A stretch of 64,000 nucleotides of DNA from Grammothele lineata. Its lineage: Eukaryota; Basidiomycota; Agaricomycetes; Polyporales; Polyporaceae. The DNA is taken from contig NDFF03000155.1 in assembly GCA_002150815.3 (NCBI GenBank), positions 1 to 64,000 on the forward strand, read 5' to 3'. The translations under genes were made by a program, and so were the position numbers. The notes under the pieces are model-generated. The model was not told the origin of the DNA, did no database searches, and saw nothing but the letters and a program-made list of their open reading frames with translations. Positions 34,993 to 46,365 of this stretch are shown here, piece by piece; position 1 is the first letter of the stretch, and each line of letters opens with the position of its first letter.

Positions 34993-35954
34993 TGTTGAGG
35001 AACGCTACAGCGACTTGACTAATGTCGTGCTGAAGAGCGGACCCAGGGGTAGGACTGCGATGGACGACTGGCGACGATGATGGGTTCAAGACCCAAGTGA
35101 GCGACGGTGACCGCCAGGGTTGAAGGACGAGCAACGGCGCTGAGAGTGATGAGGGAGACGGAGGAGCTGGTTGACGAGTGTCAGCGAGCTCGGCGGAGAC
35201 GAAGAAGACAACCGAGCTGAGTTTGGATGGCTGCCGTAACATAGACTCGGCTGGAAGAGAGTCGAGATCAAGTCCAGCGGTTACATCTGATCTACTTGGG
35301 CAGGATCTGTCTGGCGTTGCGGTATGGTGAAATGGGGAAAGAAGGATCCACATTGTAAGTCAATTTCCAGCCCGGTCTCCGGTCGACCATCAAGGAAGCC
35401 GCGAAGAGCTCCTTCGCGTTACGAGTCCACGTGTCGGGTCTTGAGCGAGTGTTGGCAAGACGCCAGCGAGCTGCTGCGACGCGTTCCCGCCAAAGGGAAG
35501 CGGCCGTAAGCGAGCCGGAGCTGGAAAGATATTCCATACAGCAGGGGCGTGACTCACTAGCGACGACCGCACCGACGGATCATTCACTGTTGTACTCCCG
35601 CGAAGTGAAGCCTGTATGCGTGGCAGCTGTATCTCACGATGTGATATGGCGGTTTTGTTGAACTCGAATGAGTAAAAGCAGTCTGAATACGAGAGCAACG
35701 ATGGTTGAATTACGCGATGATGCGTTGGACTCCAGCAACTTGAGGGTCGCAGAGCTGGAGCCTCGAGCAAGCCTCGAGAGTCACTCGAGACTTGACGTTA
35801 AAAGCGCTTAGGCTAGAGGGCACGTGAAATGTGACCGACGCGTGCTGATGTGACCGACGTGTTGAACGCGTCTCATTCCCCACGCGCACGCGTCTGGGCG
35901 TCTGAGCATCCTTCCTCTGAGCCTCCACCTTAGTACGCAACCACTTCACCAACC
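34993..35954. other. Divergent promoter region, membrane protein and CHK1
   Basis: About 960 bases between divergent starts. A 126-codon minus frame (35770-35390) has no domain pattern. No other feature is supported. Confidence 0.5.
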
Positions 35955-38243
35955 ATGGCTGAACAGCCCAAATTTCGCATGCCCTCTGTCTCAGGTAGGT
36001 GCACACTCTGAAGATATGCACATGTACTGACCACGCTACATCAGGGTACAAGCTCGTCAGGCAAATCGGCGGTGGTGGCTTCTCAACGTGAGTGGCGCCC
36101 TTTGTTCTAACTCTTTCACCAGGTAGTCTGTAAGAAGCCCTTGTGCTTTATTCATTCAATTTAGACGTTGCGTATGGTTGAACTTGATTTTACTGAGAGA
36201 CCGTATGTCCACGAGTTGCGCTAGTAGCCGCCGGCTCGGTCCCGCATCGGGCGCCTGGCCAGTGACTACCAATCAGCGTCGATGATGTTCACCAACATCT
36301 CTTATCCACAGCCTCGTCGTCTCATGCCTTCCTCCCTGGTACATATGCTGACTTCATGTACTCTCCAGTGTCTACCAGGCAGTCAATCTACAGACGCAGC
36401 AGGTCGCGGCCTGCAAGGTCATCTCCATCACCGCCGACATGTCGGAGTGGCAGAAGAAGGCGATCGAGAAGGAGACCACCGTTCACAGTCAGCTCAAGCA
36501 CAAACACATACTCGAACTCATTGGTGCTGCGAAGTTGGACCCGGAAAAGGCAGCCCGCGGTGGCTACCTCCCCGCATACTACCTTCTCATGGAGATGGCT
36601 GCCGGCGGCGATCTCTTCGACAAGATTGGTGAGTGCATCTCGGGTTCCGAGCCCGTGGAGCACAGCTAATCTTATCTTCACAGCTCCGGACGTTGGCCTC
36701 AATGAGGAGCTCGCACACTGGTACTTCTCCCAGATGATTGAGGGTTTGGTACGTGCTCCTGAACACGACGAACCAACATTATGTTGACCCAGCTGGACGT
36801 ATACCTCAGAAATACATACACAAACAGGGTGTCTGTCACCGCGACCTCAAGCCGGAGAATCTCCTGCTCGATGGCGCGGGTGTTCTGAAGGTCAGCGACT
36901 TCGGCCTGTGTGCGGTCTACAAGCAGCGCGAGACTGGCAAAGTGCGCCAACTCACAGAGCGCTGTGGGAGCATGCCGTACATTGCACCTGAGGTACCGTC
37001 CCCCTCCTATCGCTCTTCAAATATGTGCACCACGTTGACAAGTGATGTTCAACAAAGCTTGCAACGAAGCAACCCTACGATGGGGAGCCGATCGATGTGT
37101 GGGGAAGCGGTGTCATTCTCTACACGATGCTTGCAGGAAGTAAGCTTCTCTGCGCCCACAGACGTGTTCGGTCGTGACGTCTCTGAATTCATTGTGCCTT
37201 CGACAGATACGCCATGGGACGAGCCCTCGCAAACAAGCAAGGAGTTCATGGACTACATCACCGGCGCCGCGTTCAACTACGCTCCTTGGGACCGCTTCTC
37301 CCATGAAGTCCTATGTACGTTTCTTCTCGCGACCCCCCACTCCCCCGGATTGACCGTGCCCTCCTTGTAGCACTGTTGTCTGGCATGCTTGCGATCGACC
37401 CCAAGCAACGTATGACTCTCGCAGACGTCTCGATGGCCCCCTGGGTATCCAAGTACGTCCTTTCTCCTCTTATTCCATACCGGTACATGACCTCACCCTC
37501 ATCATTCCCTAGGTCAAGCCAGCTTGCTAGCCGTGGGCCTGCAGAGATCGCTGAGCGACTCACGCAAGGGTTGCGTGACAGCGGCGCATTCGACGTCGCG
37601 GAGCCGCTCGAGGACCGGATGGACGTCGATGACGACTCAGACACGATCACTGGTGGCGGTATGCCACGGACTCAGTTCACGCAATCTCTTCAGCTTTTCG
37701 TACGTACTATCTTTCCTCATGCTCTCATTCCATCAGTATGAAAACGGGGTCCCTCCGCTAACCCTCACCTGCATCCATCCGTTCACAGACCCAACTCAGC
37801 GGCACCAAAGTGCGTTACACCGCCTCCCTCACCCGCTTCTTCGCCTCCATGCGCCCGCACGGGTTCCTCATGCTCGTCATGGACGCTCTCACCGACCTCG
37901 GCGTCAAGCACAACCCGGCCAAAGAGCTCACCGCAGAGGAGGGCGACCCAGACAGCCGCCCGATGCTGCGCATGCGCATCGGCACCAAGGACCGGCGCAA
38001 GATCCACCTGAAGGGCTACGTCGAGATCGAGGACTTTGAGTGGGGCGGGGCGAGGGGCTCTTTCGTCCTGTTGCAGCGCGATGCGGTATGTTTAATACTG
38101 TCTGGTGTCGTTGGTGTGATGCTGATTCGCTGGCGATGACTGTGTAGGGCAACCCGCTCGAGTGGCGGACGCTCTGGAAGTCGCTCGTCCTCCACCCCAT
38201 CATCAATCCCCACGTGTTTGTGAAGAAGCCGTACAGAGGGTGA
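35955..38243 (+). CDS. CHK1: Checkpoint kinase 1
   Basis: Eleven exons (35955-35994, 36045-36087, 36369-36628, 36684-36748, 36810-36992, 37058-37139, 37207-37314, 37371-37452, 37513-37699, 37789-38085, 38148-38243) splice into 480 aa with every phase closing. The kinase domain starts almost at residue 14: [18 protein letters not shown] (glycine loop), AACKVISI (Lys), [14 protein letters not shown], the catalytic loop [23 protein letters not shown] (DFG), SMPYIAPE, and [21 protein letters not shown]. The C-terminal regulatory part (from about residue 335) has [20 protein letters not shown] and [17 protein letters not shown], a KA1-like fold that holds CHK1 off, and ends in [16 protein letters not shown]1 halts the cell cycle after DNA damage or stalled replication. 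The second intron (281 bases) is several times longer than the others. Confidence 0.93.
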
Positions 38244-38809
38244 GGGCGGCGGTTTGGAGGTCAATCCAGCGTGCGGCCTCAGCGCGCACTGTTTGTGGCA
38301 TTTGCATACTTCCATGACGGGTATCACCCTCAGCACTTGTGTCCAGGTTTACCATATGTTCTCGAGATCTTCATGAGTTGGCGCATCTAGAAAAAGACAA
38401 CGGTTCAATGGCCAGTTATAATGGGGACCGCTCACTGCAGCCCCATGCATAGGCTTCCTGTAGAATACACTGGATTCAATCCCTGTATGAATAGCATCGC
38501 ATATCTTCGCCTCACTCACTGTCTGAGTATAAGTGATCCTTTATAAAGCCTCACGAAACTCAACGTCCTTCTGAAATCACCCATGTTGGAGTTTGGTAGC
38601 ATGACGCAAGACGAGCACTAGATACAAGTTGAGACTACGATCCTAAGCGATACAGGAACGCACAGCAGAGCACGACGAACAGACGACAGAAGAAACCGAT
38701 AAAAACTACGTAGTAACTAGCAGAGCCCTCTTCACCGCAGGAACTCTACTCTCATTGCCCTCCGGCTCAGGCATGCCCCTGACCCACCACTGATCCTGCG
38801 AGCCCACAA
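38244..38809. other. Convergent intergenic region
   Basis: Holds the 3' flanks of CHK1 (+) and the transcription factor (-). No coding signal. Confidence 0.6.
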
Positions 38810-41800
38810 TCACGGCGAAAGCGGCCCTCCCGGAGCAGGCGTCCCCATATGGAAGAACGGCCCCTGCTGCTGCCCCTCCGCCCCCAGCCCGCCCACCCCA
38901 CCCAAGTCCGGCGAGCCCAGCAGCGCACCCACGTCCAGCCCCGGGTCGCCTCCATTCAAGAATGCCATCAAGTCCGCGGCGGACAACGGCCCCGCGTCCG
39001 GGGACGGGATCATCCCGAGCCCCCCTACACCCATGCCCATGCCCATGCCAGGCCCAACGCCCATACCCGGCCCGACGCCCATATCGACGTTCATATCCAC
39101 GCCCATCGCACCAAACGGCCCTTGCGCCTGCTGCTGTTGCTGTTGGGACGTCGACGGCCCCGAGAACGACCCGCGCGGGCTCCCAAGGTGGTCCATGAAC
39201 GACGACCCGTCCTGCTGTTGTTGAGGACCGGCGGAGGGCTGGAAGTCCTCGGGGCTGCCGTGGTTGAGGGGCGAGTCGCCCGAGCCGGCGGGCGAGCGTG
39301 CGGACGAGGACGTCTTCTTGCGCACTGGGCGCACCCAGGGCGGACGGTCCCGCTCCGCGGTGCCGTCTGGCTGGCGCGGGTGGGGCTCCAGGGGGATCTG
39401 TGTGACTGGAGGTGGGAGAGGGAGTTCGTGTCAGAAAAACACATGCGCGGGAGGCGGGAAGGCGAGAGAGGACGCTTACTCCTGCAGAACTCCTCCATGA
39501 GGTCGCCTGACCGCTGCCCGCATATGTACCGGCCGCTGAAACGCCGCAAGAGGCCCACGCACGAGCGGAGCGCGTCGAGCGCGGGCGGGATGAGCGGACG
39601 GAGGACGTCCGAGTGGCAGTTGAGAAGCATCGCAACGAGCGTCCGGCCTGCCGCCGTGAGCTGGTGGATGACATGCACGCCGTCTGGAAAAACGCATATA
39701 AGAAGCCGGTCAGTACCAATCGTCCCAACGCCAAACCTCAAAGCAACAAGGTGCGTAGCACTCACAGTAAGTCATCAGCCCCTTGGCCGCAATGTGCAAA
39801 TGCGACGAAATGATCTGCAGCGCAGACGCGTGCGCCGCGCGCATCGCCTCGATCTCCGCCTCGCCCTGGTCCTCCGGCGGCGCGTGCGCCTGCACCCTCT
39901 CCGCGACCCTCTCCGCGAACCGGTGCCTGTTGATCAGCATCCGCACGTACTGCTCCACGCAGTGCAGCCGCTCCGCCTGCGTCACCCGGATCACGTCCCC
40001 GCTCGTCATCGTCTCGACCGAGTGCGCCCAGTGCGCGGGCACCGCGCGGCATATCTCGTCCAGCAACGCCTCTTCCTCCAGTAACTCCCTCCCGCGCCTA
40101 AAATCCCCCAGCACGCCCGCCGCGCGAGCGAGGAAGGGCGAGGCCTCCGGGGCGGGCCGGGAGGGGGGTACGTCGAGGAGGCTCTCGAGGACGACGAAGA
40201 GCCTCACACAACTGACGAACGCGCCCATCCGGCTTGGGGCATCTGGCGGCTGCGCCCCAACCCCATCGCGCGCGATGAACTCGTCGTCGACGACCGCGGG
40301 CTCGCCCACGTCGCAGTCGCGCATCCTCAGGAGCGGGGGCCGCCCAAAGTGCGCCGAGGCCTGCTTGTCCCAGAGGTAGACGCACCAGAAGGTGCGCTTC
40401 CGGACCTCGTCCTCGACCGGGTCGAAGAGGTCGTAGTCGTCCGCGGAGCGGTGCAGGCCGGCGTCGAGCGAGAGCGTGACGGCCTCGGCGAGGAGCGCGA
40501 AGGCTCTTGAGAGCCGCCCGAGGCCGACGGCGTACACGCCCGCGGTGAGCACGGACTGGATCGTGTACAGCGTGGGCTTGTCCGCGCCGGGGAGCGTGCG
40601 GAGGCGGGTGAGGAGGTCGAACCACTGCGTGCCCGCGCTGTTGCTGTCGTTCGGGTCCGCGCGCACGCGCGGGTCGTCGATGTGGCGCGAGGAGAGGCAG
40701 CAGATGGCGACGATGAACGCCGCGAACCCAGGCTCGCCCCATTTTCGGGGATTCCCGTAGTCCTGCAAGGCGTTAGTCACGTGCGCCGGCGATCTATTGA
40801 GAGCCCGGGGACACTCACTGCGAGGAAAGTCGGAACGTGGAGGAATGGCATGAGGTAATATGACGTCGAAAGATAACACTGGACGAGGCTGCTCGGGGGT
40901 CAGCGCTGTCCAAGAGACTCGAGGCGGGCAACTGTTACCTGTCCATTAGCTCGGGCACTATGAAGGACGTGATGAGCTTCCAGATATGCTCCGGGTTCGT
41001 CTCCGTCCGGCGCGGCTGGCGGTCAGGAAACCAGTCGTGATGCAACGCGTGCCCGTTCTGACCCTTCCACTGGCCCTGCTGTTGGTGCTGCTGCTGTTGT
41101 TGAAGCTGCGGCACGCTCGCCGCGTCCGGGTCCGGCTTCGGCACGACCGTGTGGCGTTCCACGAGCAAGTCCAGGATCGGCAGGCCCGACGTCTCGCCCT
41201 GCCAGCGCGTGTACCCCTCGTCGTCAAAGTACAAATACGACGACGCCAAGGACATCCGCGCCGTGTCGTCCGCGAGCCCGTCTTGCGCGCCCCCACCCAT
41301 CCCGCCTCCAACCCCGACCCCAACCCCGACCCCGACCCCAGGGGTGCCCGCGACGTGGAACCCATTCGTGCTCGGGCTGGCGTTCCGCGAGCCGGGCTTG
41401 ACGGGCCCGAAGAACGTCGAGGGGTTCATGAGCGGGTAGGTCGTGAGCGACGGCGGGGGGAGGGAGGTCGGGAAGATGTGCGTCGAGGACGCGAAGGACG
41501 CGTGCGGGCTCGTGCTCGGGTCCACGGGCGACTGCGGCGGGAGCCCGGCGCCCAGTGCGCCTGCGCCCGCGAAGACTTGCGGCGGGATGGCTTGGATGAG
41601 CGTCTCGAGCTGTTGCATGCGGTCTTCGAGCGTTGCGGCTCGTCTGCGGTTGTGGGCTTTGGTCAGCGCGCTATTCGAGTGAGCTAAAGCGGAGAATACA
41701 ATATGGCACTCGGTGGATGTCGTGAGGGAACCCGACGACGATGACACCGGCGCGCCTCCTGATATACGCCCGCAAATAGCAAAGACGGCTCGAGGAGCCG

Positions 41801-43133
41801 AGGCTATACGAGAACGATAGGGCGAGCGAAAGAGGTAGAGACAAGTTCGAAATTATAACTCAAGAAGCCATCCTCGTGACAACGTCAAGTAAATCGTCCG
41901 TGAGGCATGGGTAAACGACCCTCCCGCGAGGCACGCCATGTAGTGCTCTGGACGCCTTCTGCCGACGATACGCCTCGATCGCGCAGGGAGTGCCGACCGC
42001 TCTGACATTGAGCAGCCCGGCATTTCAAGGCGATAAAACGGCGGGCGGGACTCAAAGCGGAGGTAGGGGACGTCCCGCTCGCACGCGCGCCGCATGATCC
42101 AACGCCTGCGTGCAACTCCGCCCCGCCCCAACGCCCTCCAACCAGCCCAACCGCCGGAAGGCGAACCGCCCGCGGCCCACAGCAGAGCCTTACGTCTATT
42201 TCGGGGCCGCGCAGAATAAGGAACAACGTTCCAGGTTCTGGCGCGTCGCTGACGACCGCCAGGGCCTCTAGCGCACCGCGCTATAGTTAGACGGCAGAGG
42301 GGCAGAGAAGCTGCCCCGAGCGACGTCCCCTGGCCCCGCTCGCGCTCGCTAACCTCCGCGTCAAGGTATCGTGGAAACGTCGGCGCCCTAGAGCAAGGCG
42401 GGCCCGCGCGAGGCACCGAAGACGCGGCAAAGAAGCGAGGGAGGGGCGGCCGAGTGCGCGCGGGAGGGGCTTCGCGGATCCCAGCTCTCGGCAGATCCAT
42501 ATGGCGCTGGTCAGAACCCGGTCTTCTAACGCGGTAGCAGCCCGGGGAGCTGGCGGGGAGAGCGGGGCTCGGAGACCAATGGGATACGGAGAAAGGCGGG
42601 GAAAGAGAACAGAGAGGGAGGTGGACGCAAGGAGGAAAAGATGGGGACTCACTTGGACTTGTGTGGGTGTGTACGCTTGCCAGGCTCCTCGAAAGTGCAA
42701 GCCGAATTTGACGTGAGACACGACTGGCACGGGTGGCCTTCATCGCACTTGATCCGCCGTCGTCTGAATGAGGGGGATGGTGGGGAGTAGGAGGAGAGGG
42801 ACAGCCGTATCAGCGACTGTGGCGAACCAAAGCCAGAGTCGCACGATGTGTGCTCACCGACAACGGTCGCATGCCCTATGTCGCAGAAATAACGTCCCCG
42901 TACGCGACGATGTCTTTGGTCAGCTTACGTTCTGACGCGCGAGGATGCTGCGCATGAGCAGGTGCGAGCAATGTGACTCACCTGCTCAACTTGAAGCGTC
43001 GTTCCTTGAGGATCGAGGACGTTTGTGAGGGCTTCATGTCTGTGCTGCCGCTTCCGCTAGGCAGCCCCGAGCCCGAAGGCTGCGGGGAGCCTGGGTGGAG
43101 CTGGTCGTCGGTGGGCGAGTGAGGCGAGTCCAT
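38810..43133 (-). CDS. Zn2Cys6 transcription factor with fungal-specific domain
   Basis: Eight exons (43133-42982, 42875-42858, 42763-42653, 41643-40939, 40888-40819, 40762-39766, 39683-39480, 39405-38810) splice into 950 aa with all phases closing. The binuclear zinc cluster is spread over three exons: [36 protein letters not shown]. After a 1009-base intron comes the dimerisation coil [17 protein letters not shown]. The middle homology region (about residues 330-640) includes [76 protein letters not shown]. The C-terminal 200 residues are a Gln- and Gly/Met-rich activation-type tail. Two other low-complexity tracts (a Gly-Val run and a Gln/His run) sit before the homology domain. It should bind CGG-type sites; targets are not evident. 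The 18-base second exon encodes part of the zinc knuckle. Confidence 0.88.
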
Positions 43134-45844
43134 GGTCGTTCGGGCTCGGACTAGTCCGGAGCGTTGAGTAGAGGCGAGGCTCGATGTGAAAGACGACAGA
43201 CGCGATAGGCTGGAGAGGAAGTGGTCGGGGAAGAGATGCGCGGTGCGCTGAGGCTCGTAGCCCGGAGTCAAGTTGCGTCAGAGAGCGGGGCAGGACTGGC
43301 CAAAGCTCTCGCCTGCGCTCTCTCCTCAATTCCATTGCCGCGGTCTGCATGACTAATGCTTCCAGCCCACCTCCACCGCCACCATTCCCCGCCCCGCTCA
43401 TTCTCCGCTCTGATTGCCGCCGTGTGATTCGCTCGGCTCTCCTCGGCAATGCTTCTTTTGAGACCCAGCCTGTTCCGAGGCTTTCGGGCTCATCCGCGAT
43501 CCCTCTTTCAATCATCTTCAACGCCCGCCTGACAGGCTCTCGGCGAGTCCCCCGAGTCCTCCGCTCGTGCTCAGCTGGTTCCCGCCGTCCAAACAACACC
43601 CTCGAACGTCTCAACAACACCTGACCTTCCCCGCCCGCCTCACAATTGCTCCAGAGCGACCCGTGCTCCGCCCGGACGATCGGGACAGACCGCGCCCACA
43701 GAGCCCGGCGCAGGTCACAGGACCGCATCTCCCGCGCGCACTCGAGGAGCAAACCGGGCGGCGCGGGGCGCGGACGGGAGCCCTTGATCCATCTCCCCGC
43801 GCCATCCACTGACATCCACCGCTTCTCGCGCCGCGCCGCCCTCGCCTTTCTATCTCACTCGGACCGCGCGAGCTCTCACGCCCTTGAGGAGAAGCCGACC
43901 CTTCCCGGACCGCTGCCGGGGCGGCTTCGTGCGACGGGGCTGCCGCCGTGAGAGGCCGGCGGACCCGCGAAGGACGTGCATGCGGTGGGGAATTTTAGAG
44001 TGGGCACGTGCGGTAGTTAGAATGGCGCATGGCCGTAACCGCTTCGTCTTCGTTCTAATTGCATCCTTCCTAAATAAGTTACCCAGTAGGCGGCGGATAG
44101 TAGAAACAACATGCCGTACGATCAACGGCAGCATACTCGTTTATAATTCACCACTGGGTGGGCAGATGCGGTGCGGTTCTCATTAACGATGACCTAAAAG
44201 CTCGAGGTGAGCTGACGGCCCGTAAGGTGGGGCTAGCGCTTTTTCCGGCCTTGTTCAAACAGAATGTTAGGACGTACGCTGACGAGTCCCTTCCTGCCTC
44301 GTAGACGCCCCTCAGTTACTTGGTATACTGCTATTGGTGGACTATTGGACACAGCATTGCTCCGCCGAGTAACGTCGCTGGTCTGGGCAAATCCAGATCT
44401 TTTTCCGGCCCAGAAGCGGCATCAGCGAACGCGAAGGCACCGTCGCTCGTCGAGGGTTCAAACCCAGCTGGAGGTTTCATGTGCATGCTTCTAATTGCGT
44501 AAGGAAAGGCGACTTGCTTTTGCAACGCTATCACAACCGATAACAGAATCGAACCACGCGTCGGGGTGCTTCGCTCAGTAAAACTGCCATCGTTCGGTGG
44601 ATAATTTTGAACGCCTACGCTGCGGTTGGATAGCGTCGCTACTACTTCTTGTGAGAACAGTCCAGGCGAATGCTATGAAGTAGCAGCGCCATACACCGCC
44701 GTACGTACGAGATGCCCCAATGTATCACCCGCATTATAATAATCGTTCGACTAAGGTACACTGTGCTTCCAGTAGGTAGCCCCATGCCTGCGCAAGTCGT
44801 AGAACTGCGCGCCTGTGTTGGAAGCTAGTAGCACTTATACACCCGCCGCAAGGCTGTCCAAACGGTTCAAGGACCAAGGGGCGCCATACCACGGTGGCCA
44901 TTTCTCGCCACCTTCGCGCACGAGATCGAAGTGCCAGACGACCCTGTTCCCCCGTGTGTCGGGCGTGGGTGTGGCTACACCGTACCGCCTAATTTCAAGA
45001 GCTTCGAAGAGGTGTGTAGGTACTTCTCCGAGTTGTGATCCGCAAGCGTTGAATATTGAAGCGCGCGCCCGGTGATTGGATCACCGCGGGAACGCATCCA
45101 CCCACAAAGCTAAAGCTCGTTCGCCCATATGCTCCCATAGGACGGGATGCGGGCTTCGTACATAGCACCGAATCACTTGATGTCGAGCATTCGTAAGACG
45201 CCCATGGTTACGTCCTACTTGCTCGCCAGCGCTTTCAGCCTGCCGCCGGGGGCTGGGGCAGACATTGGGCTTGTACACCATGCCCGCCCGCGAGTCGACA
45301 TACGGGTACCAATATTGATCGACTCGTGGAAAATCCCCGGCCACAGACACACACCTTTCCGGCGACCCTGGATCGCGCGGCAGACACTTTGAGCTAAAGT
45401 AACCAGATTGTATTGTTCGAGCACAAGGAACCATTGAGTACCAAGTACTAAGTCCTGACAACACCATCGCTACTCCTTCACTCCTTCAAGTCCTTCTGCA
45501 CACGTACGGACACATATTCCCGACGGGGAGGGTTGGTTGTAAACTATCATCTCGTTACCACTCGACTTCTGAACGAACGTGGACGCGGCCGTACTCTAGC
45601 GGCCGCCGTACAAGCGCACGCGCACACACTGACAGAATTTCAATCGGACAAACAAATAGGGCACCCAACACCGTTCACCATTAACGAAAGTCCCAACGCG
45701 GAAACCTGCGGGAGGCGGAGACGTTGAGTCAGCTGCTGAGTGCACAAGGAGGGAGGTGCAATGTACTGACCAGTCGCCCAGCGCACCCACGCGATCGGGC
45801 ATAATTACGGAACGGAGCGGCCGTTCGCTCGCTCGCTCGTTCGC
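43134..45844. other. Long upstream region of the transcription factor
   Basis: 2.7 kb without a supported gene. The first 700 bases are GC-rich and probably leader and promoter of the transcription factor; a 252-codon minus frame there overlaps the start of that gene in another phase and is not believed. From 44000 the composition falls toward neutral. A GGTTCAAACCC string near 44460 looks like a tRNA B box, but the stems around it do not pair. Confidence 0.5.
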
Positions 45845-46365
45845 TCACGCGGAAGCGGACGCGGAGGCAGAAGCCGAGGTGGACGCAGAGGCAGACGCAG
45901 AGGCGGAAGCGGAGGCGGAAGCGGAGGCCGACGCGGACGCAGACGCAGACGCAGAAGCACTGGCGTCGGTCGCACCCGGCATCGCGACGGTCACGGTGCG
46001 CGCGACGGTCCACGTCGTCTGCGACGTGAGGAACGTCTGCCACGGCTCAACTGTACAAGTGACCAAATTAGCACACCGGCCGCAGACAACAGAGGAGACA
46101 AGGTTAAGGGAGGAGGACGGACCGGTCAGCATGCTCTGGAAGACGCGCGTGGCCGTGAAGGTCTGGGTGGTGAAGAAGCTCGTGACGGGCGTGGTCGCGT
46201 TGGCTGCATCGACGGAGGCGGAGTCCTGGCGCTGCTGGAGCCCGGCCTGCGGCTGTATACGAGCGGAATGAGCTAAGTGTCCGCGGGACCCCGCGCGGAG
46301 CGACCTACGAGGGCGACCGCGGTGGCGGCAAGGCTGGCGAGCGTGAAGAGCGTCTTGAACTGCAT
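45845..46365 (-). CDS. Small secreted Ser/Ala-repeat protein
   Basis: Three exons (46365-46309, 46252-46123, 46050-45845) splice into 130 aa. Exon 1 is exactly a signal peptide (MQFKTLFTLASLAATAVAL). The mature part begins near a possible Kex2-like site (LQQRQDSAS) and has TSFFTTQTFTATRVFQS and WQTFLTSQTTWTVARTVTV, two related segments rich in Thr, Phe and Trp-Gln-Thr-Phe. The final third is an alternating Ser-Ala tract with one Thr-Ser interruption, encoded by a hexamer-like GCN-TCN repeat, ending at TGA. Such layouts occur in small secreted cell-wall proteins and predicted effectors; heavy O-mannosylation of the repeat is likely. No family name is claimed. A second acceptor six bases downstream would remove two residues. 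Confidence 0.65.

Noticed and set aside
41853..42743. 296-codon minus-strand frame inside the long intron of the transcription factor
   Set aside because: It overlaps the zinc-cluster exon in another phase and its sequence is Arg/Ser/Leu-rich without structure; the spliced model explains both ends.
43057..43815. 252-codon minus-strand frame at the start of the transcription factor
   Set aside because: It overlaps the first exon of the transcription factor in a different phase; the upstream part is better explained as leader.
44430..44480. B-box-like GGTTCAAACCC suggesting a tRNA
   Set aside because: The T-arm stem does not pair and no A box or acceptor stem was found upstream.
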